Positions 10,821-20,852 of a stretch of 64,000 nt of DNA are shown piece after piece (position 1 is the stretch's first letter; every line of letters begins with the position of its first letter). The position numbers and the translations under genes were made by a program. A model generated the notes under the pieces. That model did no database searches, was not told where the DNA came from, and saw nothing but the letters and a program-made list of their open reading frames with translations. The stretch is from Vishniacozyma victoriae (lineage: Eukaryota > Basidiomycota > Tremellomycetes > Tremellales > Bulleribasidiaceae): assembly GCA_017654735.1 (NCBI GenBank), contig JADPYG010000003.1, positions 186,001 to 250,000 of the forward strand, written 5' to 3'.

Positions 10821-12924
10821 ATGTCCAAGCCAACGGATATGTAAGCTCCACCCAGACTCATGAAAGGAATACCCCATCACCTTCATTTCCATCATTGTAT
10901 AATTGAGCAGAATGAGCCCAATGTTTTTAGGATTGGACGCTTCGACCCAAGCTCTAAAAGCTTCTCTCCTCACCTCCACTCTTGATGTCAGAAAGGAAGT
11001 AGCTGTAAATTTCGATGCGGATTTGCCCCACTACAAGACCAGAGGTGGAGTTCATCATGGGCCAGATGGTCAGGTCCATTCACCTGTCGAAATTATCATC
11101 GAGGCTTTTGATGTCTTGTTCGGAAAGATGAAGGAGCAGGGATGGCCTTTAGGGGATGTCATGGGTGTTGCCGCTGCAGGACAGGTAAGCTCCCTCTGCA
11201 TAGCCGTCTGATAAAGCTGACATGGTAGCAACACGCTTCGGTATACTGGAATCAGAACGCCTCTACTACCCTCGGCAACATTGACACCGCCAAGCCACTC
11301 CTGGAACAGATGAAAGGAGCATTCTCTCGAGCCGTCATCCCAAACTGGCAAGATTCATCCACTACGGCTGAATGTCGAGCCATCGAGTCCGCCGTCGGAG
11401 GAGCAGAACAGCTAGCCGAAATAACAGGCTCCAAAGCCCACGAACGATTTACCGGTCCTCAAATCATGAGATGGATCAAAGCTCATCCCGACCAGTTCAA
11501 GGAGACATCACGAATCAGTCTGGTCAGTTCATACATCACCACCCTCCTATGTCTGGACGGAGAGGTAAAGGGTATCGACGAGAGTGATGTTTGCGGTATG
11601 AACCTCTGGACGATGAATACTTCTGCGAGGGGGTGGAATGGGGATATTCTGAAAGCTATTGCTGGATCCGATGCTGAAAAATTGAAGGGCATGCTTGGAG
11701 AGGTCGAGAGGGACGGTGGAAAACCAGTGGGAACTATCGGGAAATGGTTCGTAGAGAGATGGGGGTTCAACAAGGAATGTCTAGTATTCAGCGGTACTGG
11801 AGATAATCCAGCTACCTTCCTTTCTCTTACTCGTAAGTCATTCTCGAAATTTCCCAATTCAATAGCTAATTTTAGTCCGACCTTCCGAAGGGCTGATCTC
11901 CCTCGGTACATCCGACGTTGTCCTAGTCTCTACGAAAGTCTACGCCCCAAACAAGGAATATCACGCATTCTTTCACCCCGCCCAGATCCCCCCTGATCAA
12001 GGTGGGAGTGAAATGAGGTACTTCAACATGCTGGTCTACAAGAGTATGTTCACTCTCTTTTTCGAATGTTGATGCTAATGATAGATGGTTCCCTCGCCCG
12101 TGAACACGTTCGAGATCAGTACTTTGATAAATCATGGGATAAATTCAACGCTGCCGTTGACTCCCGTCGCCCAAAGTCAGCTGACGAACTACCAAAGCAG
12201 GCGGGATTTTACTGGCTTCTACCTGATATCATCGTGTGTCCTTCATATATGAACTCAAGGATATACTGACAAACAGCCAACAAACGCATACGGTACCCAC
12301 AAATACATCTCCTCCCCCACTTCCACCACTACCGAAAAGGTTCCAGAATTCTCTGACCCCGATTCAAACGCTCTGTCCATCTTGGAAACGCAATTCCTAA
12401 ACTACGCCTCTCGAACCGGATCAATCCTAGACGAAGCCGCTTCATCCCAATCTTCCCATGGTGGTGGTATACCACGCCTAACCAGGGTATATGCCACAGG
12501 AGGAGCATCAGCAAACACTACCATTCTCTCTCTAGCAGCCGATATCTTCGGTTCAAACGTCTGTAAGAATGTCGAATATGAACCCGAGACTGGATGGGTT
12601 GGGGCCAATTGGAATGCATGTTCTGTTGGGATGGCATATAAAGCTAGGTGGGGATATGAGAGGACAAAGAAGGGGAAGGAGATGATTCAGTTTGATGAGC
12701 TTATTCATGATTGTCGAGAAGAGAGGAGAATAGCGAGAAAAGAACACGAAGGGAAAGATTTGAGGGTCGATGCGGATGTTGATGAGGGTGTCAGGATCGT
12801 TGCTAGGCCTGGGAAGGGTAGTGAGGCATATGCCAAGTCTATCGAGTGGTGGACTGGTCTGGAGAAGAGGGCTCTAGGAGAGAGCGAGGCCGCGGTCGAG
12901 AATGGGAAAGTCAATGATCACTAG
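10821..12924 (+). CDS. XKS1: D-xylulose kinase (FGGY carbohydrate kinase)
   Basis: Phosphorylates D-xylulose to xylulose 5-phosphate with ATP, feeding pentose sugars into the pentose phosphate pathway in the cytosol. The first exon (10821-10840) encodes MSKPTD and joins through intron 10841-10910; further introns start at 11185 and in the body. Motifs: FLGLDASTQALKA (phosphate 1 loop), VMGVAAAGQQHASVYW (substrate region), CLVFSGTGDNPATFLSL, then SEGLISLGTSDVV and RVYATGGASANTTILSLAADIFG (C-terminal ATP-binding FGGY domain). About 600 residues, normal for fungal xylulokinases. CGG-N8-CCG lies upstream at 10750-10763. Convergent with the NDP kinase gene. Confidence 0.9.
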
Positions 12925-13058
12925 ATGATTCTCTCTCACCACCTTGTCGACGTAGTAGACACACGATTGTACAGTATACACGATGCCTGCTGATAATGGA
13001 CACTTGACATGTAATGCATTCTTTTCGATTTTCAGTTTCGCAATGAGCAATTCTAGAC

Positions 13059-14253
13059 CTAGTTGTCGGCCATGGTCCATCCCTACTGGTCAGCTATAAT
13101 AATCACACATACAGGAATAACATACCCAAGCAGCGGGCTCGTACTCGCTCAACTCGGAGTCGTTGAACCAAAGTCCAATCTCCTTGGTAGCGGCATCGAA
13201 GGAGTCGGAAGCGTGGATCAAGTTTCGGCTGGATTATCAGCATTCTGCTCTTATACTTCAAGACAGGAAGCTATAGAAAAAGAGGATAGAAAATGGACGT
13301 ACCCGACAGAGACGGCGTATTGACCCCTGACCGATCCAGGGTCAGATTCCTGGGGGTTGGTAGCACCCACGATCCTTCGCTATTCATCAGTCCCATACCA
13401 CATATTTTAAGGAGACGTACACCCTGCTTGATGATATCCTTGCCCTCCCAGACCCTGTTAAATCAGCTCAAGCCCAATCGCGACAAAAAGAGAAATGATA
13501 GCTTACATAGCGACAACGGGGGTACCGGAGGTGATGTACTTGACGAGACCGCCGTAGAAAGGTCGAGCCGACAGGTCGGAGTAGTGTTCCTTTGCAAGAG
13601 CTGGGGAGGGGGTAAGGGATTTGATACTGTAGATCAGCTCGAGGTCGTATAAGACTTGGAACAAGTAGCTTACGCGACGAGCTTGTATCCTCGTTCTGAT
13701 CATCAGCATCTATTCCATGACCTTTGTGGAGACGTACCCTCGAATCGAGAAACAATCTGTATGATCAGTTTCTACTCCCTCAGAAAATAGTGGACTTACC
13801 TTTCCAACAAGCTGTCGGGAAACACCGTCAGGCTTGATCTACCCAATCAGCTCCACTCTATGCATGTGATGAAGAGAGAAGGACGAACCATGACGAAAGA
13901 CCTCTCGCTGACGGTTCCCTTCTCACCAGCAATAGTCTTAGGACCCTCCATCATCAAAGGAGACCTCATAGCTATTATCAGCCTAGTCCCGGACTAGAGA
14001 TGTGTGAAGTACATACACTCATAAGTAGCCCATCCAGCAACAGCAGCTCCAGCAGCGACACCGACGGAGAGCTTGGAGGCAGAACGAGCGGGGATGGTAG
14101 AGAGGGACCTCACTATCATTAGTTAAGCTAAACTGCGCCGTAGTGGGGGCATACCAGAAGACCTGGAAGCGGTTCGGAGACCTGCTCATCAGCTCTGTAT
14201 ATTCTGTGATGCGAGATAGAGGGCTGACCTTGTCGGATAGAGTTTGCGAACAT
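13059..14253 (-). CDS. NDK1: Mitochondrial nucleoside diphosphate kinase
   Basis: Transfers the gamma-phosphate between nucleoside tri- and diphosphates through a phosphohistidine. The gene has about nine small exons. The spliced core reads SFVMIKPDGVSRQLVGK, KEHYSDLSARPFYGGLVKYI, GTPVVAMVWEG, GATNPQESDPGSVRGQYA and RNLIHASDS; the His of IHASDS is the catalytic residue. A leader of about 75 residues precedes the core: Arg- and Ser-rich (MFANSIRQGLRTASRSS...), then a hydrophobic segment VGVAAGAAVAGWATYE, which predicts mitochondrial import and an inner-membrane anchor. The last intron (donor GTATGT after PAAW) places the stop at 13059; without splicing the protein would end a few residues later in another way. 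Confidence 0.87.
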
Positions 14254-14434
14254 CTTTTCTAATATGTATAAAGAGTACAAAGAGGAATGTAGTGTCGAAA
14301 TGGGCGTGGTTGTGTTTGAGCGGAAATGCCCGAACCAATCAACTTTCCTGTCTAACCCCTCACCATTACACCCCTCCCCACGACAAGGACGTGTTCACTA
14401 AGCATGCAAGGATGAGACAACAGGATCGATCCTT

Positions 14435-15139
14435 ATGAGCATTTCCTCAGAGTCGTCTTTCGACTCCCTCTTCGACGAGGCTGAGGCGACACCGATAGCA
14501 TCACGGACTGCACCGCCTATACCGGGCTTATGGGTCTTTCCAGGTCTTCTACCTTCCGAAGCAGCTGGTGTGTCACTTACATACCTCAATATCGAAAGTG
14601 CTGATCATACAGAACAGGCGTTAAATGCGTTTGTAGAGGATGGGATATTTGCTGGGAAAGATCAAGTACTGTTGTTCACCCGACCACCCCCACATCCCTC
14701 TTCCCTACCGCCTTACCTCCTCGAGCTCCAGACTACCGTCCGTACCCTCCTCGAGCCCCTCCTACCCCAGGACGACTTCAAAATGGCTCTTGATCAACCG
14801 CTAGCAAGACAAATCATCCTGAACCTCTATCCACCGGGAGAAGGGATCTCACCACACATAGATCTACCGAACCGATACGCAGATGGAATCATTGGCGTCT
14901 CATTGAGTGGGGGGACCACCATGACATTCCAAAATGGAGAGAAGAGACACGATGCATACCTGGCCGAACGGACTATCTACGTGATGATCGGGGAAGCTAG
15001 ATGGGGATGGACTCATGGTATTGAGGGGCGGATGAGTGATATAGTAGAAGGGAAGGACGCAGTGGAGACGAGGTTGCGGAGTACAAGGGTTAGTGTAACA
15101 TTTAGGTGGATGAAGGAGGGGGCGGAGATGCTCCATTAG
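14435..15139 (+). CDS. AlkB-like 2-oxoglutarate/Fe(II) dioxygenase
   Basis: AlkB-family dioxygenase that would remove alkyl groups from nucleic acid or protein by oxidation. Iron ligands are seen as HxD in SPHIDLPNRY and the distal His in WTHGIEGR; RSTRVSVTFR carries the paired arginines that bind 2-oxoglutarate and substrate. The N-terminal part has LWVFPGLLPS, typical of the entry to the fold. The frame is open throughout, but 14568-14612 is a good 45-nt intron (donor GTGTGT, branch CTGAT, acceptor CAG) whose removal stays in frame and gives SEAAEQALNAFVEDG. Both forms would be translatable. Divergent from NDK1 with 180 bases between starts. Substrate class (ALKBH4, 7 or 8 type) undecided. 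Confidence 0.83.
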   Translation: MSISSESSFDSLFDEAEATPIASRTAPPIPGLWVFPGLLPSEAAGVSLTYLNIESADHTEQALNAFVEDGIFAGKDQVLLFTRPPPHPSSLPPYLLELQTTVRTLLEPLLPQDDFKMALDQPLARQIILNLYPPGEGISPHIDLPNRYADGIIGVSLSGGTTMTFQNGEKRHDAYLAERTIYVMIGEARWGWTHGIEGRMSDIVEGKDAVETRLRSTRVSVTFRWMKEGAEMLH

Positions 15140-15635
15140 GTCATCTACTCAAGTCAACCCTCCAACACTAGCCATCGAATTCGATACTCGCTTCGTTGCG
15201 CTACGCTGGCGATGACGGACGATCACGATTGAACGCTGTTGCAAAATCCCTTTCACGGAGATCGACCATCTTGGACTATCAAACATGGTCCCGCGTTGAT
15301 ACGCCCATGGATATTTGCTCGGCGATGAAACAACTAGCGTCTCGTTCGACCCTTTCATTGCCTCACCATCCCCCCTCATGACACGTCGATCCTTCGGCCA
15401 ATCCGGCCCTGCTGTGTAATACCTTTGTCTTTTCGCCTCTCCTCGAACGTCATATCAAATTACACTTGGGCACAACAGGTATATATAATGCTCACCATTC
15501 CCATTCTCACAAATCAACTTCTTGAAGTAGACTATAATCAAACAGCAATCAGTCTATACAGTATGTGCCCTTTCTACCTTGTAACGCGATGTTTCCAGGC
15601 TGACATTCAAGGAAGGATACTAGCATCTACGCGCA
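15140..15635. other. Intergenic region and promoter of secreted protein A
   Basis: No gene seen. CCTTTGT (reverse of ACAAAGG) at 15422-15428, 208 bases before the ATG of gene A. A CTCGCTTCG motif near 15187 resembles the short GC-rich repeat seen in DIM1 introns. Confidence 0.4.
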
Positions 15636-16161
15636 ATGTTATGGTCCGCCTTTTTACCGATATTAGCTATACCCATCGCCCTCGGCAGCTTGGTCGAAAG
15701 GGACGACATTTGCGGACCAATCCATGCCACTCCACTCCGCTACTGGTTTTCTTATACCCGTGAGCTCAACTCTCTTTTCGAAAACACCTCTGACAACCAG
15801 AGGACAAGTGCAAAGGAGACGCGATCGATGTTCAAGGCGAGATCATGGCCGATAACAAATGCAATCCCATCGGACTCGCCAAATCTTTTGCACCAGGATC
15901 TAAGGACGATGCAGATGGCGGGTACTGTCTCCTGAAATTTCGAGATAAGGGACGCGATGCCTGCAAATGCATCGCACAAGTCGAAGACTATACATTTGAG
16001 TCAGGCAAGAAGCCGCCATGTATCACCATTGATGATGGTGAATGGACTTCCTACCAGTGGGTCAGGAAATGTGATGCCTCCGTAAGTGGTTCTCTTTGAC
16101 GTTATGATGCCGAGGCTCATGACGTCAGCCCGACTGTCCAGAGGCCACAAGCTGCCCTTAG
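15636..16161 (+). CDS. Small secreted cysteine-rich protein A
   Basis: 145 residues, three exons: 15636-15759, 15801-16081, 16129-16161. Residues 1-18 (MLWSAFLPILAIPIALGS) are a signal peptide, followed by LVER. The mature part has ten cysteines. Landmarks: YTQDKCKGDAI at the exon 1-2 join, DGGYCLLKF, ACKCIAQVED, PPCITI, SYQWVRKC, and exon 3 encoding PDCPEATSC. Intron phases are 1 and 0. Gene B shares the same landmarks and the same ten cysteines. No enzyme motif is visible. It is probably extracellular and disulfide-stabilised; effector, lectin or cell-surface roles are all possible and none is shown by the sequence. Confidence 0.8.
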
Positions 16162-16840
16162 GCTGAGCGAAGCGTCATGCGCGGTTTGTAGTGTGATGTA
16201 AAGAGATACAATGACCGTCTTTGCGTAGGATAAAGCCCACATTGGAATTCTGGGTCTTGGATGATCTCATGTCTTGAGAATTCCACGTTAGCGTGGCGGT
16301 GAGGCGGATGCAGAAGGGTGCAGAAGTGCTCGTTTAGCCATCTCAGGCAGACTTGAAGGGTGCTACGATAGATGACTCGCCATGGTACGTTTCTCCCCCG
16401 ATCACCACTCTCGAATTCAATGGAGCCTGATCTCGGAAGTCCCCGTCCGACACCTTCCACGAAATCGATCGTCACCGGGGATCAGCATCTATTCTCGACG
16501 CCTGACGTACTCGTTGGGAAGAGTGTGTCGATCAAACGCAAGATGACACGAGCAAACCTTTCATCCTCCCACAATCAACCCTTGTGATTTTATATTTGGT
16601 CGATCAATCAGGTAATGCTGTGTGCGACCTTTGTCTTCCATCCCTCGAGGATCGGCATATGCGTGCTATACTTGGACGTGAGATAAAGATATGAAGCTCG
16701 CAATCCTCTTTCTTTCTCCACATATATCACTCTGCGTTGAAACTTTGCATCCAACGGCAATTCGAAACATTACGTTTCAATCGTTCTGGTCACATTTCTC
16801 TAGCTCGGTCTGACGCTTGGAGTCCCAAACAACTCAAACA
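16162..16840. other. Intergenic region and promoter of secreted protein B
   Basis: No gene seen. CCTTTGT at 16628-16634, 207 bases before the ATG of gene B, almost the same distance as in front of gene A. The rest of the two promoters is not clearly similar. Confidence 0.45.
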
Positions 16841-17353
16841 ATGTTCTGGCACGCTGTCTTACCTTTACTCACTCTACCAGCCGTTCTTGGCGAGCTAGTA
16901 GCAAGAGAGACTTGTCCTACATTGGCGAGTGGCAAAGACCGACGCTCTTACTCTTTCGCCAGTAAGTTTCCGTACTTGAGACACCACTGATCTTTAGACG
17001 GTGTCTGCGATAGAGCCACAATCACTCTCGAGGGCAATCTCGTAGACGATCCCGTTTGTGTCAAAGAACCTAATGCCAAATCGATCATCCCCGGATTCCC
17101 AGGCGAGAGGTCCGGGTCTTACTGTCTCTTGAAACACGATGATTTCAACTGTAAATGTGTCAGTGATGTGGTTGAACTAGAATTCAAAGAAGACGAGCAG
17201 CCGGATTGTATCCCCTTGACGGACAGTACCTATTTTTCCTATAGCTGGGTGAGGAAATGTGGAGTAAGTCCTCAGCTCCCAATCAGTACTGTGTTGACAA
17301 ATTAGCCCGACTGCCCTGCGATCTCTCCTCCTGACTGTTCTGGCGTCCAGTAG
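16841..17353 (+). CDS. Small secreted cysteine-rich protein B
   Basis: Three exons: 16841-16961, 16998-17263, 17306-17353; 144 residues, ten cysteines. Signal peptide MFWHAVLPLLTLPAVLGE, then LVAR. Exon 2 shows NGVCDRATITLEGN, GSYCLLKHDD, NCKCVSDV, PDCIPL and SYSWVRKC; exon 3 encodes PDCPAISPPDC. Intron phases 1 and 0 and the motif order equal those of gene A, so the two are tandem duplicates that have diverged strongly outside the cysteines. Function unknown. Confidence 0.8.
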
Positions 17354-18120
17354 TGTAGTCAACGGCTCCGTGCGTAGATTAATGCAGACCCTCATCTCCC
17401 CAAGTGACTAACATCTGTACGGCGAGAATATAAGACTGCGATCCATTGCTTACAGCCAATCTGACAGGGTGTACAGTAGTCACCCCGCCCAAAACCCGAC
17501 TTTCCTCTGATCGAGTTAGTCTATACAAAGGTTCATGTGCTGATCATAATGCTGATCAAGTTTCGAAAGACCTGATACACGTCTCATCACCCTGGTCAGG
17601 GGGTTAGTGGGCAGTACAAAGGTCCACTTGGCCAGAATGCAAATCAAGTTACACAGACCTGATGCATGTCGCATCGACCCACTCAGGATCCAACCCTTCA
17701 TTATGCACCTCCGTGAATTGGAGGACCCGTTGGCCCCGTCCGCCCATCATCGCCATGACCGAACCTCCCTTTGACCGGATCGGAGGGTGCTAAGGATATG
17801 ATGTACTACTAACCTACTGATTCCGTTTCAAATACTTGATCCACGTCTCATCACCTTCGGTCAAAGATGAACCATTCATCACGCCGCCCCATGCTAGGGG
17901 AACGCTGATCATTTCGGTGTTCCTTACATGCCCCTTGATCCCCTTCTTGAGCTTGTGCAGAGATTGATCCTATATAGGGATTGGAGCCTCGAGCTATTCT
18001 TGTTATTTCAATTGACCCAACAAACTTGTACAATCGACAAGTTTTACCTGTTTATAAAACAAGTACGTCCACATACAGCATAAATACAGTAGCCACCCTC
18101 TCCCAGACAGACAATATACG
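17354..18120. repeat. Intergenic region with diverged ~90-bp tandem repeats upstream of gene C
   Basis: Two diverged copies of a unit of about 90 bases begin near 17524 and 17615: each has TACAAAGGT, then AATGC..ATCAAGTT, then GACCTGAT.CA.GTC.CATC. A third partial copy is at 17836-17864 (TTGATCCACGTCTCATCACC). ACAAAGG falls at 17525-17531 and 17616-17622, once per unit. The third copy resembles 48993-49020, upstream of the second cluster. No gene seen. Confidence 0.5.
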
Positions 18121-18793
18121 ATGCGATATCTTTCTCTACTCCCATTGATCGCTGTACCTGGTGTACTAGCTCGCTTGGTCCCACGAGAGAGAATATACAA
18201 AGGCAATGATGGTCATCAATACTTTTTAGACCCTCTGACTGGTGAAAAAACAGCAGAGAACCAACGTTACGCCAAATGTTTTACCGGTATGTCCCCTCTT
18301 CAACTGTACAGCTGTCCTCGGCTTATGCGAAAGATGGCAACTGTAACGGCGACGCCATAAAGAACGGGACCTCGAACGATCCCGCCCAGTGGGACATGGA
18401 GTACAGAGAGTATATCACCGACACGTCGATAAAGTCCTTCCAACCAGGGGGTAAGGTTGAAGCCGGGTTTAGCATGCATTCCGCGCAAGCGGGAATGCTG
18501 GCCGGAACATTCTGCCTGATGAAATACACGTTGGAGAATGGACAATACTGCATTGACGACGAGAACACATCTCTCTTCTATATGAAATACGAGGATCCAG
18601 CTTATTGCATCAATGTCGAAGCGAAAGACGGCAAGGAGTACGTGGCGTTCAACTTCGAAAGAACTTACGACCATTGGGTGAGACTCTTCTCACTCTGCTC
18701 TGAGGCCAAAGAGCTGATGCCGTATAGCCAAAATGTCCTGCTGGATGCTACGATCTCGAATGGGCGCCACAATTGGTCGACCCTAATAAGTAG
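18121..18793 (+). CDS. Small secreted cysteine-rich protein C
   Basis: Exons 18121-18286, 18334-18677 and 18728-18793. Signal peptide MRYLSLLPLIAVPGVLA, then LVPR. Exon 2 reads TDGNCNGDAIKNG at the join (gene A: TQDKCKGDAI), GTFCLMKYT, AYCINV and ends HW. Exon 3 encodes PKCPAGCYDLEW, close to ECPVRGCYGLD of gene D. Phases 1 and 0 as in the family. If the second intron were retained the frame stays open to 18872, but the CP-type end would be lost, so I take the spliced form. Longer (about 191 residues) and with fewer cysteines (seven) than A and B. It links the two clusters: head like A, tail like D. Confidence 0.75.
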
Positions 18794-18945
18794 CCAGTAT
18801 AAGTGTTCTGGCTTGAAGAAGACGATAAGCGGAAGCAGTAAGAGTAAGTTAGAGTACAATAGAGTACAATAGCGTGAATGTAACGGAGTGGATACTGCTC
18901 GAATACCGTGACCGGTTGATGATACTATACATTCCAACCAGGCAT

Positions 18946-20593
18946 CTATACCAACTTCCAAGCCCCACCCTCCTCCTTGATCTCCACACTCCTCTTCTCA
19001 TCCAAACTGATCCTACCAGCATGGATAATAGCAGTAGTCAATACCGTAGCCTGAGCGGTAGGTAGTCCCTTGCCCTCGTAATCTGCTGCTGTCCTCTTTC
19101 CAGCAGTAACCTGTCGTGCGGCATCGACAAACTTCTCGAGGGAGATGTATCCGTAACCTTTTGATCCGTCAAAGAAGCCGTCCTCATCTGTTTATTAGCA
19201 GATGCCTCATAAAAAAGTTGAGGGGGTACGTACCTGGAGAGTACTTGACGTAGAAGGGGTTGTACTACTGATCAGTATTGCTAGTGAGAGATGAGAGAAA
19301 CTTACATCCAACTTTCCAACATCATCCTCAACGACACTGTATCCTCGATGAGCCTGGTCGACCCTGACCTCTCCCTTGGCAGCCATGTAATGGAACCTCT
19401 GTTCCGAGTGCACACCAGCTTTCAATGGGGCAGCCCAGGAAGCGGTGTAGACAGCTGTACCCCTCTGATTTGGGTCGGACAAATTCTGCCAGTCGACAAG
19501 AAGAGTGATAGTGTCTTCTGTCTTGGAGTCACAGCCCATGGAGGTAGCGATACCGGTAGTTGCTGATGCGGTGACCTTTGTCGGCTTGTATCGGCCTTCG
19601 ACCATCCAGCAGTGGATCTATAGGTCAGCTTGGGGCTCCAGGCAGGACGGACGAGCTTACATCAATGTGGTGCGAGTTTAGGTAGTACGAGATATCAGAA
19701 TCGATACCGGCCCATGACTTGAATGTCTCGAGCTGGAATTTGGGTTGTGACATGTCTATTCATTAGTGATCGTTCTGCAAACGGAATATAGACGTACAAG
19801 AACAGTAGAAGTTGAAATCACCGAGCTTTTGAGCTCGGGCTCGAGCATCATTGTATGCGGGGCTATATATCAGCTCAAGTCTAAATGCTGGAAGAGAAAC
19901 GACTTACTCGAATCGCTTGTGGTGCTCGACGAAACAGATCAATCCCTTCTCCTTGGCAATATCGATCAATTTCTGGTGATCCTCGACTTTCTGAGTAGCA
20001 GGCTTGGTGACTAGGACGTGGTGACCGAGGTTCAAGGCCTCGGAAGCGATTGGGAAATGGGTAGAATCGGGAGTGAAGATGATGACTGCTGATCCCTTGG
20101 GAAGAGCTCGGAGAGCGGACTTGTCTGCTCGTCAGCCACGACCGTGGGGATGAGAGGATACGTACAAGCCTCGGCGTCTCGGACATTGCTTTCAGGGAAC
20201 CCCCTGAAGTCGAGGTCGAGACCCTTGTAAACGTCTCCAATGTTCTTCTGGAAGTGTTCTCGGATCTCTGGGAACTGGTCGTTAGCTCCAGCCTTGTGTG
20301 ACATACGGGAGAACATACCTTTCCACCGTTGGTACCAGCCATCAAGATCCTGCTGATTAGCTATACGTCCATCGAGAAGAGGTTGATAAGCTTACTCGCT
20401 GACCTTTCCTCGTCGTCTGAGGTCAAACATGGTGACTCCGACAACACCAATCTTCTTGTCCGACTTGGACTGACCGGAGGGGGTGATACCGGTGGTGTAT
20501 TCACCCTATCATCAGCCCTAGCACCTGTCTACAGCTAAGAAGACTTACGGTACCCATAAGGCCGACTGAGATAGGAGGGAGCTGGTCTGTCAT
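18946..20593 (-). CDS. Gfo/Idh/MocA-family oxidoreductase
   Basis: NAD(P)-dependent dehydrogenase acting on a sugar, sugar acid or cyclitol. The N-terminal Rossmann part starts SVGLMGTGEYTTG and [25 protein letters not shown] is the family's catalytic-lysine motif (usually EKP), EHHKRFDPAY and HHIDIHCWM follow in the second domain. The gene has about nine exons with introns of 40-55 nt. The start ATG (20593-20591) gives MTDQLPPIS. The upstream region has CGG-N-CCG and a CCGGTC/GACCGG palindrome. The 3' end is convergent with gene C, 152 bases away. The exact substrate cannot be told; xylulokinase 6 kb away makes a pentose-related role possible. Confidence 0.82.
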
Positions 20594-20680
20594 TGTGTAT
20601 ATAATGTAGTATGTATCGCTGGAAGAGTATTGAGGATGAAAGTAATAGAACAACTTCTTTTATAAGGAGGAGGATATACT

Positions 20681-20708
20681 CCGGTCCCGACCGGGATCCT
20701 ACGGACCG
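20681..20708. promoter_or_regulatory. Palindromic CGG-type sites between the oxidoreductase and helicase genes
   Basis: CCGGTC-CC-GACCGG at 20681-20694 is a perfect inverted repeat with a two-base gap. CGGACCG at 20702-20708 is a CGG-N-CCG palindrome. Such sites are bound by Zn(II)2Cys6 regulators. They lie about 90-115 bases before the oxidoreductase start and 145-170 before the helicase start. Confidence 0.4.
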
Positions 20709-20852
20709 ACATACCGGTGCCTGCGAAGAATGATGCTAAATGAGGTGTATAAATAAATAGGAGGAGTATTCCGACGGGAGCATTATTTTGAAGATGATCG
20801 GGCATGTAATAGTAATGATGAGTAGAGTAAGGTTATCAACGCTCATATCACC

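Noticed and set aside
17354..18120. CRISPR-like repeat array
   Set aside because: The repeats are few, strongly diverged, without uniform spacers, and the DNA is eukaryotic.
15636..18793. Idea that A, B and C are hydrophobins or killer-type toxins
   Set aside because: The cysteine pattern lacks the adjacent CC pairs of hydrophobins, and no toxin family motif or processing sites typical of killer precursors were seen.
18678..18872. Reading gene C through its second intron to 18872
   Set aside because: The retained reading loses the C-P-x-C end shared with D, while the spliced exon 3 restores it with matching phase.
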